NCBI GenBank assembly: GCA_050013395.1
Contig: JBEKFI010000039.1
Span: forward strand, 1-28,123
Length of the DNA: 28,123 bases
Direction of reading: 5' to 3'
Source: JBEKZD01 sp050013395
GTDB lineage: Bacteria; Verrucomicrobiota; Verrucomicrobiia; Palsa-1439
The position numbers and the translations under genes are program-made. Position 1 is the first letter of the stretch, and every line of letters starts with the position of its first letter. The notes under the pieces were generated by a model. The model ran no database searches. It saw only the letters and a program-made list of their open reading frames with translations, and was not told where the DNA came from. Below are positions 7,866-14,885 of the stretch, piece by piece.

Positions 7866-7923
7866 CACAGAGAGCACAAAGACACAGAGTTCTCCTCTCT
7901 GCGGTCTCTGCGGCCTCTGCGTG
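7866..7923. repeat. Nonanucleotide-type arrays between toxin and antitoxin genes
   Basis: Positions 7897-7923 are three perfect-period 9-bp units (CTCTGCGGT, CTCTGCGGC, CTCTGCGTG). Positions 7866-7890 are CACAGAGAG/CACAAAGA/CACAGAGT units, roughly in the opposite sense, so the two halves form an imperfect inverted pair around 7893. I have seen similar CTCTGCGG/CACAGAG sequences between genes in Planctomycetota and Verrucomicrobiota. It splits what is normally a compact toxin-antitoxin operon. Confidence 0.85.
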
Positions 7924-7940
7924 AGCCAACGTTTTTCTCT

Positions 7941-8225
7941 TCAAGACGTCCATTCGCTCACCTTCCGGCCGTAGAAGTAGTCTTCTTCCTCCGTCATCTG
8001 CCGCGCACCGATCACGCGGATGAGTTTTCCGTCGGATCGGTACACGCTGAAAATGCCGCGACCCGTCAGCGTCTTCCCAAGACAAAACGCGCGCGATTCT
8101 TGAGCAAATCGCGCAGAGTCAGGAAACAACCGAATCCCATGCGGGTCTTCAAACGATTCCTCGAGCTCATGGGTCGTTGGCGCATCTTTCGTGTTAAACG
8201 GCGGATCTGACCAGTCAAACTCCAT
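7941..8225 (-). CDS. brnT: BrnT-family toxin
   Basis: A 94-residue protein from ATG 8225 (MEFDWSDPPFNTKD). It has the family layout: an N-terminal EFDWS, a SFEDPHGIRLFPDS block, a GRGIFSVYR strand and RVIGARQMTEEEDYFY near the end, matching the IRIISARKATRRE segment of BrnT ribonuclease toxins. The frame also allows an ATG at 8240, but only the 8225 start has a purine-rich stretch (AGG) at proper spacing and the usual MEFxW beginning. BrnT normally precedes BrnA, as here. The Arg of RVIGAR and the preceding strands are kept, so the toxin may be active. Confidence 0.72.
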   Translation of the reverse strand: MEFDWSDPPFNTKDAPTTHELEESFEDPHGIRLFPDSARFAQESRAFCLGKTLTGRGIFSVYRSDGKLIRVIGARQMTEEEDYFYGRKVSEWTS

Positions 8226-8277
8226 ACGCAGTACCTGCATTGTATTTACATGGTGATTACATGGCTGTCAAGAGCTT

Positions 8278-8339
8278 TGTAGCCGCGAATCTCATTCGCG
8301 GCCCTTCCGTCCCGCCGCGAAAACGTTTCGCGGCTACAA
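8278..8339. repeat. Palindromic repeat family A, copy 1
   Basis: About 62 bp with outer arms TTGTAGCCGCG/CGCGGCTACAA and two internal hairpins, GCGAATCTCATTCGC and CCGCGAAAACGTTTCGCGG. Near-identical copies lie at 11824-11888 and 11962-12025. Intergenic, REP-like. Confidence 0.92.
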
Positions 8340-8344
8340 TGACC

Positions 8345-8451
8345 GTGGGAGCGGCGTCCCCGCCTGCAACGCTATGCGCAGCATTGCGGGCAGGCCGCCG
8401 CGATTTTGGCAGTGCGCGCCTGTCCGGTCGCGGCGGGGACGCCGCTCCCAC
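8345..8451. repeat. 107-bp element with perfect 20-bp terminal inverted repeats
   Basis: Positions 8345-8364 and 8432-8451 are exact inverted copies (GTGGGAGCGGCG... against ...CGCCGCTCCCAC). The interior is GC-rich with shorter palindromes. No reading frame of note. MITE-like in layout, but target duplications were not identified. Confidence 0.85.
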
Positions 8452-8580
8452 AACCCGCGGTCGTTTGCCGGTTGAATCGGAATGGCAGGCGGGACGCCCA
8501 CCCTACTGTGCGGGCGAAGTTCCTTGACGAATCTCGCTGGGGCGTGTATCTAACGTTAGCAAAACTGCTGGAGAGCCACG

Positions 8581-9273
8581 ATGCAAACCACTAACTCCCG
8601 TCGATTTTACGCCTTCACATTAATTGAGATGCTGACGGTGGTCGCCATCATCGGCATTCTCGCGGGTCTGTTGTTGCCGGCGCTGAATTCCGCGCGTGAA
8701 AAAGGCCGTCGCATCGCCTGCGCCAGCGACCTTCACCAGATCGGCATCGCGCTCCTATCGTTTGCGGGCGACCATCAAAACCATATTCCCTCGGTGGCAA
8801 ACAATGCGAACGATCCTCCGACCAACAACTGGTATAATGCGTTGATCGATGGTGGCTATATCACGCCAAAAGTTTTCCAGTGTCCCGATGACAGACGGGT
8901 TGCAGCACCGGGTGCCACCCCGCGTTCCTATGCGATTGTCATTGCGAATTCTAATCCGGACACGGAGTTCTGGATTGCAGGATCGCGTCTCACATGCCCT
9001 TGGCTGACGAATAGTTCAGTCGCAGTCGTCGGAGAGTATTACCAGGTGGAGGGGGTAAACCCGATCATCGAAAGCGATGGCGGTAATTACATCCGCAGTC
9101 CGTCTGCGTCCATACGGCCCAGTTCGAAGCATGTGAGCGGCAACCCTGTGGCAGGCAACTATCTCTTTCTGGACGGACACGTCGAATGGGTGGAACGCCC
9201 CGATTTCGAGCCGAAGAGAAGCGAGATGTTCCCCAATAGGCCAGTACCTGCTGGCCAAGTGGCCTGCCCGTAA
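8581..9273 (+). CDS. DUF1559-type prepilin-like protein with H-X9-DG tail
   Basis: A 230-residue protein. The leader MQTTNSRRFYA is followed by FTLIEMLTVVAIIGILAGLLLPALNSAREKGRR (Phe+1, Glu+5, Ala-1), then CASDLHQIGIALLSF. This N-terminus is the planctomycete/verrucomicrobial DUF1559/SBP_bac-like prepilin pattern. Near the C-terminus SSKHVSGNPVAGNYLFLDGHVEW is the H-X9-DG motif associated with these proteins. GGAGAG precedes the ATG with normal spacing. It is exported and processed by prepilin peptidase; whether it enters a filament is unknown. A 3' fragment of a close paralogue lies at 11532-11723, on the other side of the beta-repeat gene. Confidence 0.88.
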   Translation: MQTTNSRRFYAFTLIEMLTVVAIIGILAGLLLPALNSAREKGRRIACASDLHQIGIALLSFAGDHQNHIPSVANNANDPPTNNWYNALIDGGYITPKVFQCPDDRRVAAPGATPRSYAIVIANSNPDTEFWIAGSRLTCPWLTNSSVAVVGEYYQVEGVNPIIESDGGNYIRSPSASIRPSSKHVSGNPVAGNYLFLDGHVEWVERPDFEPKRSEMFPNRPVPAGQVACP

Positions 9274-9423
9274 GTGTGTCTTAGTGCGCTGGCTGTGGCA
9301 GCATGCAAGTGCGGTCGTTGAACAAATGGAATGCGGCAAGCCACTATGTCGCGCCCGCTCCAGAGGAGAACGTTCAATGATCAACCGGTTTGCCGTGAGC
9401 AGATGATCGACTCACCGCTACGG

Positions 9424-11334
9424 TCAGGGCACCAGACGCACGCGATAGAACCACGACGGCTTGTTGGTCGCTCCGCCGCTATCCACCATGTTGGTCACCA
9501 CGCCCACGCCGGTTCCACCGCTCAGGATATTGGTCACACCGGCGTCCACGAAGTTGTTCGTGTAGCTGCCGTTGGCCGTGCCCGACGTGAACTCCAGCAC
9601 GTTGGTGCGCTCCGTAGGCCCACCCGAATACGTGGTGTCGCCATTGGCGCCCAGATAGGTCACATTCATGTCATTGTTCGTCTTCGCGATGCTGATGATG
9701 TGCAGGTACGCCGCACTGTTGGTCGGATTGAAGCCCGCCAGGAACTCGTTGGTGTTGCTCATGCCGTCGCCGTCGTAGTCTGCATTACCACCACACGTCG
9801 CGCAATTGGTGCTGCCGAAATAGGCAAGCTGCCACGCCGCGAATGAACCCGCCGGCAGACCGCTCGCCACGCTCAGGTTCACGTAACCGTTGGAACTGAT
9901 GTCCACCGTATAGTTCCAGTTCGTATTCGGTGTCGCGCCAATCGTCAGGATGCTGGAACTGCCGTTGGTGGTCAGAGTCCCATAGTACCCGAAGAGCGTA
10001 TAGGTAGTGTTGGTGAACCCGCCGGCGTTGGTGATATTGAGCGTGCCGTCTAGCGTCAGGTTCCCGTTGACAACCACCAGATCGCTGTTGGTGCCAAGGT
10101 CGAAGTTCAACACGGCACCGGGCTGCACGGTCAGATTTCCGGAATTGGTGATCGTGCCGGGCGAGGATCCCGGCGAGAGAATTCCTGCCAATGTTACGTT
10201 CGAATTGATCGTGCCGGTCCCTGCCAGAACTGCGTTGTTCGTGATCACCAGTCCGTTGGCGAACGAATGCGTGCCCCCCAGAAGATTCAGTGTCGCCGCA
10301 TTTGTGCCGTTGCCCACCGTGAACGGCACGCCGTTGCTGACCGTGGTGGACCTGGTGATGAGCGCACCGCCGCTGAAGGCGATCACGCTGCTGGCGCCAT
10401 TGGTCAACGTGAGCCGATCCACCGTTACTGTCCCGCTGTTTAGCGTCAGCGTGCCCCGGAGAACGTCCAGTCCATTGGCAAACGAATGGGTGCCCCCCAG
10501 AAGAATTAATGTCGCCGCACTTGTGCTATTGCCCACCGTGAACGGCACGCCGTTGCTGACCGTGGTGGACTTGGTGATGAGCACACCGCCGCTGAAGGTG
10601 ATCACGCTGCTGGCGCCATTGGTCAAGATCAGCCGATCCACCGTTACCGTCCCGCTGTCCAGCGTCAGCGTGCCCCGTCGAACGTCCAGTACGGCGTTGC
10701 TCGATCCATTGGTCACATACAACCCGCCGCCCGAGACGGTAAGCTTGTTGGTGACCGACGAGGCGTTGAAGCCGACGTACGCATTGGTGGCGACAACCGA
10801 GCCGTTGTCAGCGACGGTCAGTTGGTTGCTCGCGCCGAAGTAACCGACGTACAAACCAGACCTGTTGCTCCAGACCGAACCGGTGCCTGTGACCAAGACC
10901 GTATTGCTCGGGCTGTTAATATTGTAGCCCAGATACCCGCTGGGGGAGTTATACACCACGCCGCCGTTGGTGATGACGAGTTGGCTGCGTGCGCCGCTAT
11001 AGCCGACGTACAGGTTGCCATTGTTGTACCAGAGCGAACCGCTGCCACTGACCACCGCAGAGTCGTTGGTTGCGCTCAAAAGGTAGCCCATATAGCCGAG
11101 GTAGTTATTCAGCACGCCCCCGTTGGTGACCTGCAACCGATCAAACGGATAGGCGAAGATGTAGTCGTCGTCCCAGTTGCTGACCACCCCGCTGATCGTG
11201 TTGGTCTGGTAGTCGTTGGTGAACTGCGCGAATGCCGCTGGCGATAATACCACGACGGCAGCCAGTACCACGATTCTCGCCAGTGCGGAAGAAGCACATT
11301 CTCTTAACACGCTTTTAGATGGCACGACTTTCAC
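9424..11334 (-). CDS. Secreted beta-strand-repeat (autotransporter-like) surface protein
   Basis: A 636-residue protein from a GTG at 11334, chosen because GAGAGGGG lies 7 nt upstream and because it gives a clean signal peptide (MKVVPSKSVLRECASSALAR, then IVVLAAVVVLSPAAFA/Q). The open frame continues to 11511 but adds a signal-incompatible extension. The body is Gly/Asn/Thr/Ser/Val-rich beta-helix repeat: early GYxGY units, two 73-residue tandem units (GTLTLxSGTVTVDRL...GGTHSFANGL), and strands like GNLTLDGTLNITNAGGF. The C-terminal region has an FAAWQLAYFG block and a calcium-type DYDGDGMSNTNEFLAG motif common in Verrucomicrobiota secreted proteins. A role in the cell envelope is likely; the specific function is unknown. 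Confidence 0.8.
   Translation of the reverse strand: MKVVPSKSVLRECASSALARIVVLAAVVVLSPAAFAQFTNDYQTNTISGVVSNWDDDYIFAYPFDRLQVTNGGVLNNYLGYMGYLLSATNDSAVVSGSGSLWYNNGNLYVGYSGARSQLVITNGGVVYNSPSGYLGYNINSPSNTVLVTGTGSVWSNRSGLYVGYFGASNQLTVADNGSVVATNAYVGFNASSVTNKLTVSGGGLYVTNGSSNAVLDVRRGTLTLDSGTVTVDRLILTNGASSVITFSGGVLITKSTTVSNGVPFTVGNSTSAATLILLGGTHSFANGLDVLRGTLTLNSGTVTVDRLTLTNGASSVIAFSGGALITRSTTVSNGVPFTVGNGTNAATLNLLGGTHSFANGLVITNNAVLAGTGTINSNVTLAGILSPGSSPGTITNSGNLTVQPGAVLNFDLGTNSDLVVVNGNLTLDGTLNITNAGGFTNTTYTLFGYYGTLTTNGSSSILTIGATPNTNWNYTVDISSNGYVNLSVASGLPAGSFAAWQLAYFGSTNCATCGGNADYDGDGMSNTNEFLAGFNPTNSAAYLHIISIAKTNNDMNVTYLGANGDTTYSGGPTERTNVLEFTSGTANGSYTNNFVDAGVTNILSGGTGVGVVTNMVDSGGATNKPSWFYRVRLVP
10249..10686. 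repeat. Two near-identical 219-bp tandem units in the beta-repeat gene
   Basis: Units at 10249-10467 and 10468-10686 each encode 73 residues, beginning DV(L/R)RGTLTL and ending THSFANGL, and differ at few positions. The DNA similarity is high enough to indicate a recent in-frame duplication. Confidence 0.93.
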
Positions 11335-11509
11335 TCTTGAGCCCCTCTCTGGATAAGGAGCGACAGAATCAGCACTTGACACATCAGTCTCTCCTAAGGC
11401 CTGCGCAAGTAAAACAGACATCAGCCTCACTGTCAAGAACGGATTGGCTTGGCGGGCACAGTAATTGAGTGTCTCAGGGATTGTGTCTTTGGCACAGAGA
11501 GAAGGAGGC

Positions 11510-11533
11510 ACTGCTCCCCCGAGTGGGAGCAGT
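11510..11533. repeat. Hairpin
   Basis: ACTGCTCCC and GGGAGCAGT form a 9-bp stem around a short loop (CCGAGT-type). It lies between the start of the beta-repeat gene and the pilin tail fragment. It has no T-run on either side, so a terminator role is not supported. Confidence 0.6.
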
Positions 11534-11723
11534 ATACCCCTACGTCACCAGTCCGTCTGATCCGACTGCGAGCTTGCAGCCCGGCTCGAAGCATGCGCCA
11601 GGTTCCCCTTGGAGTGGTAACTACCTCTTTCTTGACGGCCACATCGAATGGGTGGACCACCCGGAAGCCCGACCTGAGATGTTTCCGCCACCTCGAGATC
11701 TGAATAACCGCTCCTGCCCGTAA
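11532..11723 (+). pseudogene. 3' remnant of a second DUF1559/H-X9-DG prepilin gene
   Basis: The frame ending in TAA at 11721-11723 reads PGSKHAPGSPWSGNYLFLDG, then HIEWVDHPEARPEMFPPPRD and ...RSCP. This matches residue by residue the end of the intact pilin at 8581-9273 (SSKHVSGNPVAGNYLFLDGH, VEWVERPDFEP, ...VACP). No prepilin N-terminus or homologous start lies upstream; the similarity begins near 11535. It is a truncated paralogue, apparently the 3' end left after a rearrangement that also involved the beta-repeat gene between the two copies. Confidence 0.78.
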
Positions 11724-12081
11724 TTGTCTGAGCTGGCAACTGCGTCATTCCGCAAGCTTCGCCGATTCGTAGTAGGATAGGCGTCTAGCCCGTTTAGTTG
11801 TTTGCTTGCTCGCCGCTCAGAGAATTGTAGCCGCGAATCTCATTCGCGGCCCTTCCGTCCCGCCGCGAAACCGTTTCGCGGCTACAATAACAGTAGCGCG
11901 GGCGTCTCGCCCGTTTAGTTCGCACCAGAAAGATGGCACGCAATAGCGTGCCCGACACAGAATTGTAGCCGCGAATCTCATTCGCGGCCCTTCCGTCCCG
12001 CCGCGAAAACGTTTCGCGGCTACAACCACACCGGCGGGCGGGACGCCCGCCCTACTATTCACGTTCCACGTGATGCCCGTT
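11724..12081. repeat. Repeat-filled gap: palindromic family A copies 2 and 3 with family B pieces
   Basis: Family A copies at 11824-11888 and 11962-12025 match the copy at 8278-8339. Between and around them are AGTAGCGCGGGCGTC/CGCCCGTTTAGTT pieces (11892-11914) and GGCGGGCGGGACGCCCGCCCTACT (about 12031-12055; family B, also at 18933-19002). No gene is seen in this stretch. Confidence 0.88.
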
Positions 12082-12741
12082 CTACTTCGCGCGCACCGAT
12101 CCGCCAGACACGAGCGCCAGGGCTTCTTTGGTAAGCTCCGTGATCGCCGTCCAATTCTTTTCCGTGATGAGCTTGCGCTCAACAATCCACGAGCCGCCCA
12201 CAGCCGCCACGCTCGGCAACGCGAGATACTCAGCGGCATTCGTCGCGTTCAGGCCGCCCAACGGGATGAATTTGACGCCCGTGTGCGCGTACGGCCCGGC
12301 GATTGCCTTCAACATTTTCAGGCCGCCAGCCGCATCGGCGGGGAAGAACTTCAGCAGCTTGCATCCCAAAGCCAGGGCACGTTCGACTTCGGTAGGCGTC
12401 ATCACGCCGGGAATGAATGGCAAGCCGCACGCCTGCGCTTTCCTGATGACGGCTTCGTTCAAACCCGGTGCCACGCCGAATCGTCCGCCGGCGGCGACCA
12501 CACGCGGGATTTGAGCCTCGTCCAGAATTGTCCCCGCACCGGCCAGCATCTGGGGAAACGTCTTCGAGATTGTGGCGAGCGCCCGCTCGGCGGCAGGTGT
12601 TCGCAGTGTGATTTCGATGACGTCCAACCCGCCCGCCAGCAACGCTTCGGCTAATGGAACGGCTTGCTCGGCGTCGTCGATCACGGCGACGGGAACGATT
12701 TTCCTGGCTGTGATTCGGTCGATAACTGCTTGCTGATTCAT
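12082..12741 (-). CDS. eda: 2-keto-3-deoxy-6-phosphogluconate (KDPG) aldolase
   Basis: A 219-residue class I aldolase from ATG 12741 (MNQQAVIDRITARKIVPVAVI). It keeps the family active-site features: Glu43 in VIEITLRT, Lys131 in KLLKFFPAD (Schiff-base lysine), the GAGTILDEAQ and PGVMTPTEVERAL blocks, and FIPLGGLNATNAAEYL near the end. It cleaves KDPG to pyruvate and glyceraldehyde-3-phosphate in the Entner-Doudoroff and hexuronate pathways. Length is typical (~210). The frame extends upstream to 12903, but only the 12741 start gives the family N-terminus. No clear Shine-Dalgarno is seen. It is encoded opposite to the other sugar-acid genes and has its own surrounding repeats. Confidence 0.9.
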   Translation of the reverse strand: MNQQAVIDRITARKIVPVAVIDDAEQAVPLAEALLAGGLDVIEITLRTPAAERALATISKTFPQMLAGAGTILDEAQIPRVVAAGGRFGVAPGLNEAVIRKAQACGLPFIPGVMTPTEVERALALGCKLLKFFPADAAGGLKMLKAIAGPYAHTGVKFIPLGGLNATNAAEYLALPSVAAVGGSWIVERKLITEKNWTAITELTKEALALVSGGSVRAK

Positions 12742-12814
12742 GGGTTGAGAGGGTATTTGCCGATGGAATCCATTGCAAGGGAAAAGCATGGGGTGCACGT
12801 CAGATCGGGCGCCA

Positions 12815-12951
12815 CTGGACACTACCACCGAGATGGTCCATAGCCGACGGAGTTGTAGCCGCGAGCCTGCTCGCGGCCTTTGCGATAGCCGATGAGGTAC
12901 CACTTGCCCCGAAGGCTTTCGGGGCTACAATTCGGTGGCAGTAACAAGATT
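12815..12951. repeat. Composite repeat upstream of the metallophosphoesterase gene
   Basis: Three parts: a 38-bp block (12815-12852, CTGGACACTACCACCGAG..., ending GCCGACGGAG), a palindromic TTGTAGCCGCGAG/...GGCTTTCGGGGCTACAA portion, and a CGGTGGCAGTAACAAGATT tail. The same arrangement recurs at 14477-14582 on the far side of the gene. The first blocks differ at 4 of 38 positions. From 12952 to 13130 I see only a GGCGGTCATAGACCGCC palindrome (13071-13087). Confidence 0.82.
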
Positions 12952-13130
12952 GCGCTTGTTCTAGGGCAGCAAGGGGGAATGGGTCTGTTTGCTGTAGTGG
13001 CGCTCTGCGAGCGTCGAAATTATGGGTGTCGCGTGACCGCGTTGGGCGCGGAACGCGACCTCACGCGGCCGGCGGTCATAGACCGCCGCTACAACTATCA
13101 AAGTGACCCACTACTCAGCAAGACCAAATG

Positions 13131-13160
13131 TTGCATCTATCTGCAAATTTTTTGTATCTT
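13131..13160 (+). promoter_or_regulatory. Possible sigma-70-type promoter
   Basis: TTGCAT (13131-13136) and TATCTT (13155-13160) are separated by 18 bp in an AT-rich stretch, about 115 bp before the metallophosphoesterase start. The match is modest. Confidence 0.3.
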
Positions 13161-13276
13161 TGCTGAGTGCCTATGATGCAGCTCCTCATAACCGTTCGTT
13201 TCAGTCGAACTGTTTGGGGGCGCGGCCGCTGAATTCAACCATTCGACGTAGGCAAAATGAAAAGGAGGATGCAGTC

Positions 13277-14419
13277 ATGGTGAACTTACAATGGAAGTCC
13301 CAAGGAAGGGCGCTATGGCAGCGCCGTATGACGCTTCTGATATTGCTCTGTATATCGTTTGTTTACAGAATACCTGAGACGACGGCGCAAGAGGGTTTTC
13401 CGGGCGGCCAACGGGGATCAACCCCCGAAGAAACCTGGACCTTCGTAAGCTTTCCGGACTTCTTCAATTTCGATGTCCCCAATCCCTGGCCGGAGTGGGA
13501 TGCCGCCGTGGACTGGTATCTGAACCAAGTGAAGTCGGAAAATCCGGATTTCGTGCTGATAGCCGGCGACCTGGTCAATGGCCACTGGTGGGACGGACCC
13601 AAGTGTATCGAACAGATGGGTGCGCTGTACTACCCGGGATGGATTCGCCGCATGCGAGCGCACAACCTGAACTATTATGTGGCCGTTGGCGACCATGAAC
13701 TCGGCGACGATCCCTGGCCGAAGGAGAAGCTCGAATTAGCGCCGCATTTCGAGCGGGTGTTTGCCCGCCAAATGGGTATGCCGGATAACGGTCCTCCGGC
13801 CAAGAAGGGTCTGGCTTATTATGTTCTTCACAAAAATACCTTGATTGTGACGGTGGAGACGTTCGAGACGCGGGACGGGCAGATGCATATGAATGTGCTC
13901 GGTGAACAGCTCGAGTGGTTTAAAGGCGTGCTGGCGAAACATAAGGGCGTGGACCACATTATTGTTCAGGGGCATGTTCCCATCTTTGGCCCTGCCAAGA
14001 GTCGTTCATCCAGTGAACTGATGCTGGAAGGAGGAAAGACCAATGAGTTCTGGACGGTTATGAAAGAAGCCGGAGTTGACCTGTACCTTTGTGGTGAATT
14101 TCATGCCGTGACAGTTGGCGAAGCAGATGGAATCTGGCAGATCGTGCACGGTTCGTCTTGGGGACGTGAGGTTGTAAACACACAGGACTATCTTGTCTGT
14201 ACAGTCTCGCCGGACAGCCTGCGTCTGGAGATGAAAAGCTTCCCTATGCAGGCCAAAGGAGATTATATGTGGAATCTTCATAAGGATCGAGGACCAAGAG
14301 AAATTGTAGAGATACCAAAGGAAACAAGAGAAGAAGGCCCGAAGACCATAGGAACACTTACGATTCGGAAATCCAAAAGCGGGAAACAGTATCTGAACCG
14401 CACAGGTGTATTTCAGTAA
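13277..14419 (+). CDS. Secreted calcineurin-like metallophosphoesterase with altered metal motifs
   Basis: A 380-residue protein. ATG 13277 is set by AAAGGAGG at 13261-13268. A signal peptide follows: basic QGRALWQRR, hydrophobic MTLLILLCISFVY, and ...TTAQ/EG. The domain shows GDLVNGHWW (GD motif), VGDHELGDDPW (in place of GNHE), VQGHVPIFG (GH motif) and LCGEFHAV (in place of GHxH). The first motif, normally DxH, is FPDFFNFD. So Asn of GNHE is Asp and one His of GHxH is Glu. It probably acts outside the cytoplasm; substrate unknown. Codons are more A/T-rich at third positions than in the flanking SDR and gnd genes, and two copies of one composite repeat flank it, so it may be a recent arrival. 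Confidence 0.8.
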   Translation: MVNLQWKSQGRALWQRRMTLLILLCISFVYRIPETTAQEGFPGGQRGSTPEETWTFVSFPDFFNFDVPNPWPEWDAAVDWYLNQVKSENPDFVLIAGDLVNGHWWDGPKCIEQMGALYYPGWIRRMRAHNLNYYVAVGDHELGDDPWPKEKLELAPHFERVFARQMGMPDNGPPAKKGLAYYVLHKNTLIVTVETFETRDGQMHMNVLGEQLEWFKGVLAKHKGVDHIIVQGHVPIFGPAKSRSSSELMLEGGKTNEFWTVMKEAGVDLYLCGEFHAVTVGEADGIWQIVHGSSWGREVVNTQDYLVCTVSPDSLRLEMKSFPMQAKGDYMWNLHKDRGPREIVEIPKETREEGPKTIGTLTIRKSKSGKQYLNRTGVFQ

Positions 14420-14476
14420 CATCATTAGTGCGTGTTTGGAAAGTCAAAGGGTGCCGTTGTAGAACGGGCAGCGCAT

Positions 14477-14582
14477 CTGGGCACTATCACCAAGACGGTC
14501 CATAGCCGACGGAGTGGTTGTAGCCGCGAGCCTGCTCGCGGCTACAACCCGGTGGTGGTATCAAGATCCCCCTCCAGCGGCC
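14477..14582. repeat. Composite repeat downstream of the metallophosphoesterase gene
   Basis: Second copy of the element at 12815-12951: a 38-bp block (14477-14514), a short TTGTAGCCGCGAG/CTCGCGGCTACAA palindrome, and a CGGTGGTGGTATCAAGATC tail extending to CCAGCGGCC at 14582. A third, tail-only copy is at 14766-14798. Confidence 0.85.
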
Positions 14583-14636
14583 GGGCGCATTTCGACACTA
14601 CCACCATAGCCAGCGTCGGGCGTTTTGCAGGGCTGT

Positions 14637-14798
14637 AGGTAGGGGCAGACCGCTGGGCTGCCCGTCCCCGAAAAACGCGGCGCGCCCGGCGGCCTGCTCG
14701 CGTGCCGTTTACGGAGTCGCGCCCTACCTCGCACAACACCAGTACGTTCGGTGTTCGGTGGGTTACGGTGGTGGCATTAAGATCCGATTCCAGCGGCC
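14637..14798. repeat. Palindromic family C element and a third composite-repeat tail
   Basis: Positions 14637-14729 run from AGGTAGGGGCAGACC to GTCGCGCCCTACCT, with an internal GGCGCGCCCGGCGG block. It shares layout with the core of the element at 23504-23637. Positions 14766-14798 repeat the 14550-14582 segment (28 of 33 bases identical). No gene is seen between 14420 and 14885. Confidence 0.8.
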
Positions 14799-14885
14799 AA
14801 AATGAGGGGATTGCTGTTGCTTTTCGCGGGCGGATTCCATAAAAGTTGCGGCTGCGGGTTTCCGCAGACTGAAAGGACTGCAACT

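Larger units (their letters stand above)
8226..8580. other. Intergenic stretch made mostly of palindromic elements
   Basis: No convincing gene is seen. It holds the divergent start regions of brnT (minus) and the DUF1559 pilin (plus), a TTGTAGCCGCG palindromic repeat, a 107-bp element with 20-bp terminal inverted repeats, and a GGCGGGACGCCCACCCTAC repeat near 8482-8506. The last ~70 bp, including GGAGAG before 8581, carry the ribosome binding site of the pilin gene. Confidence 0.7.

Noticed and set aside
7840..8085. An 81-codon minus-strand frame across the nonamer repeat
   Set aside because: It is mostly translated repeat (AEAAETAERR..LCLCALCE), a known artefact of this repeat type, and overlaps the BrnT frame.
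10007..10843. A 278-codon plus-strand frame inside the beta-repeat gene
   Set aside because: Its two repeated segments simply mirror the tandem duplication of the minus-strand gene. No start signal or domain is seen.
13222..13236. Adjacent NotI and EcoRI sites (GCGGCCGC, then GAATTC) suggesting vector sequence
   Set aside because: No vector backbone or primer sequence follows, and the flanking DNA leads smoothly into the ribosome binding site of a native gene. A chance pair is more likely.
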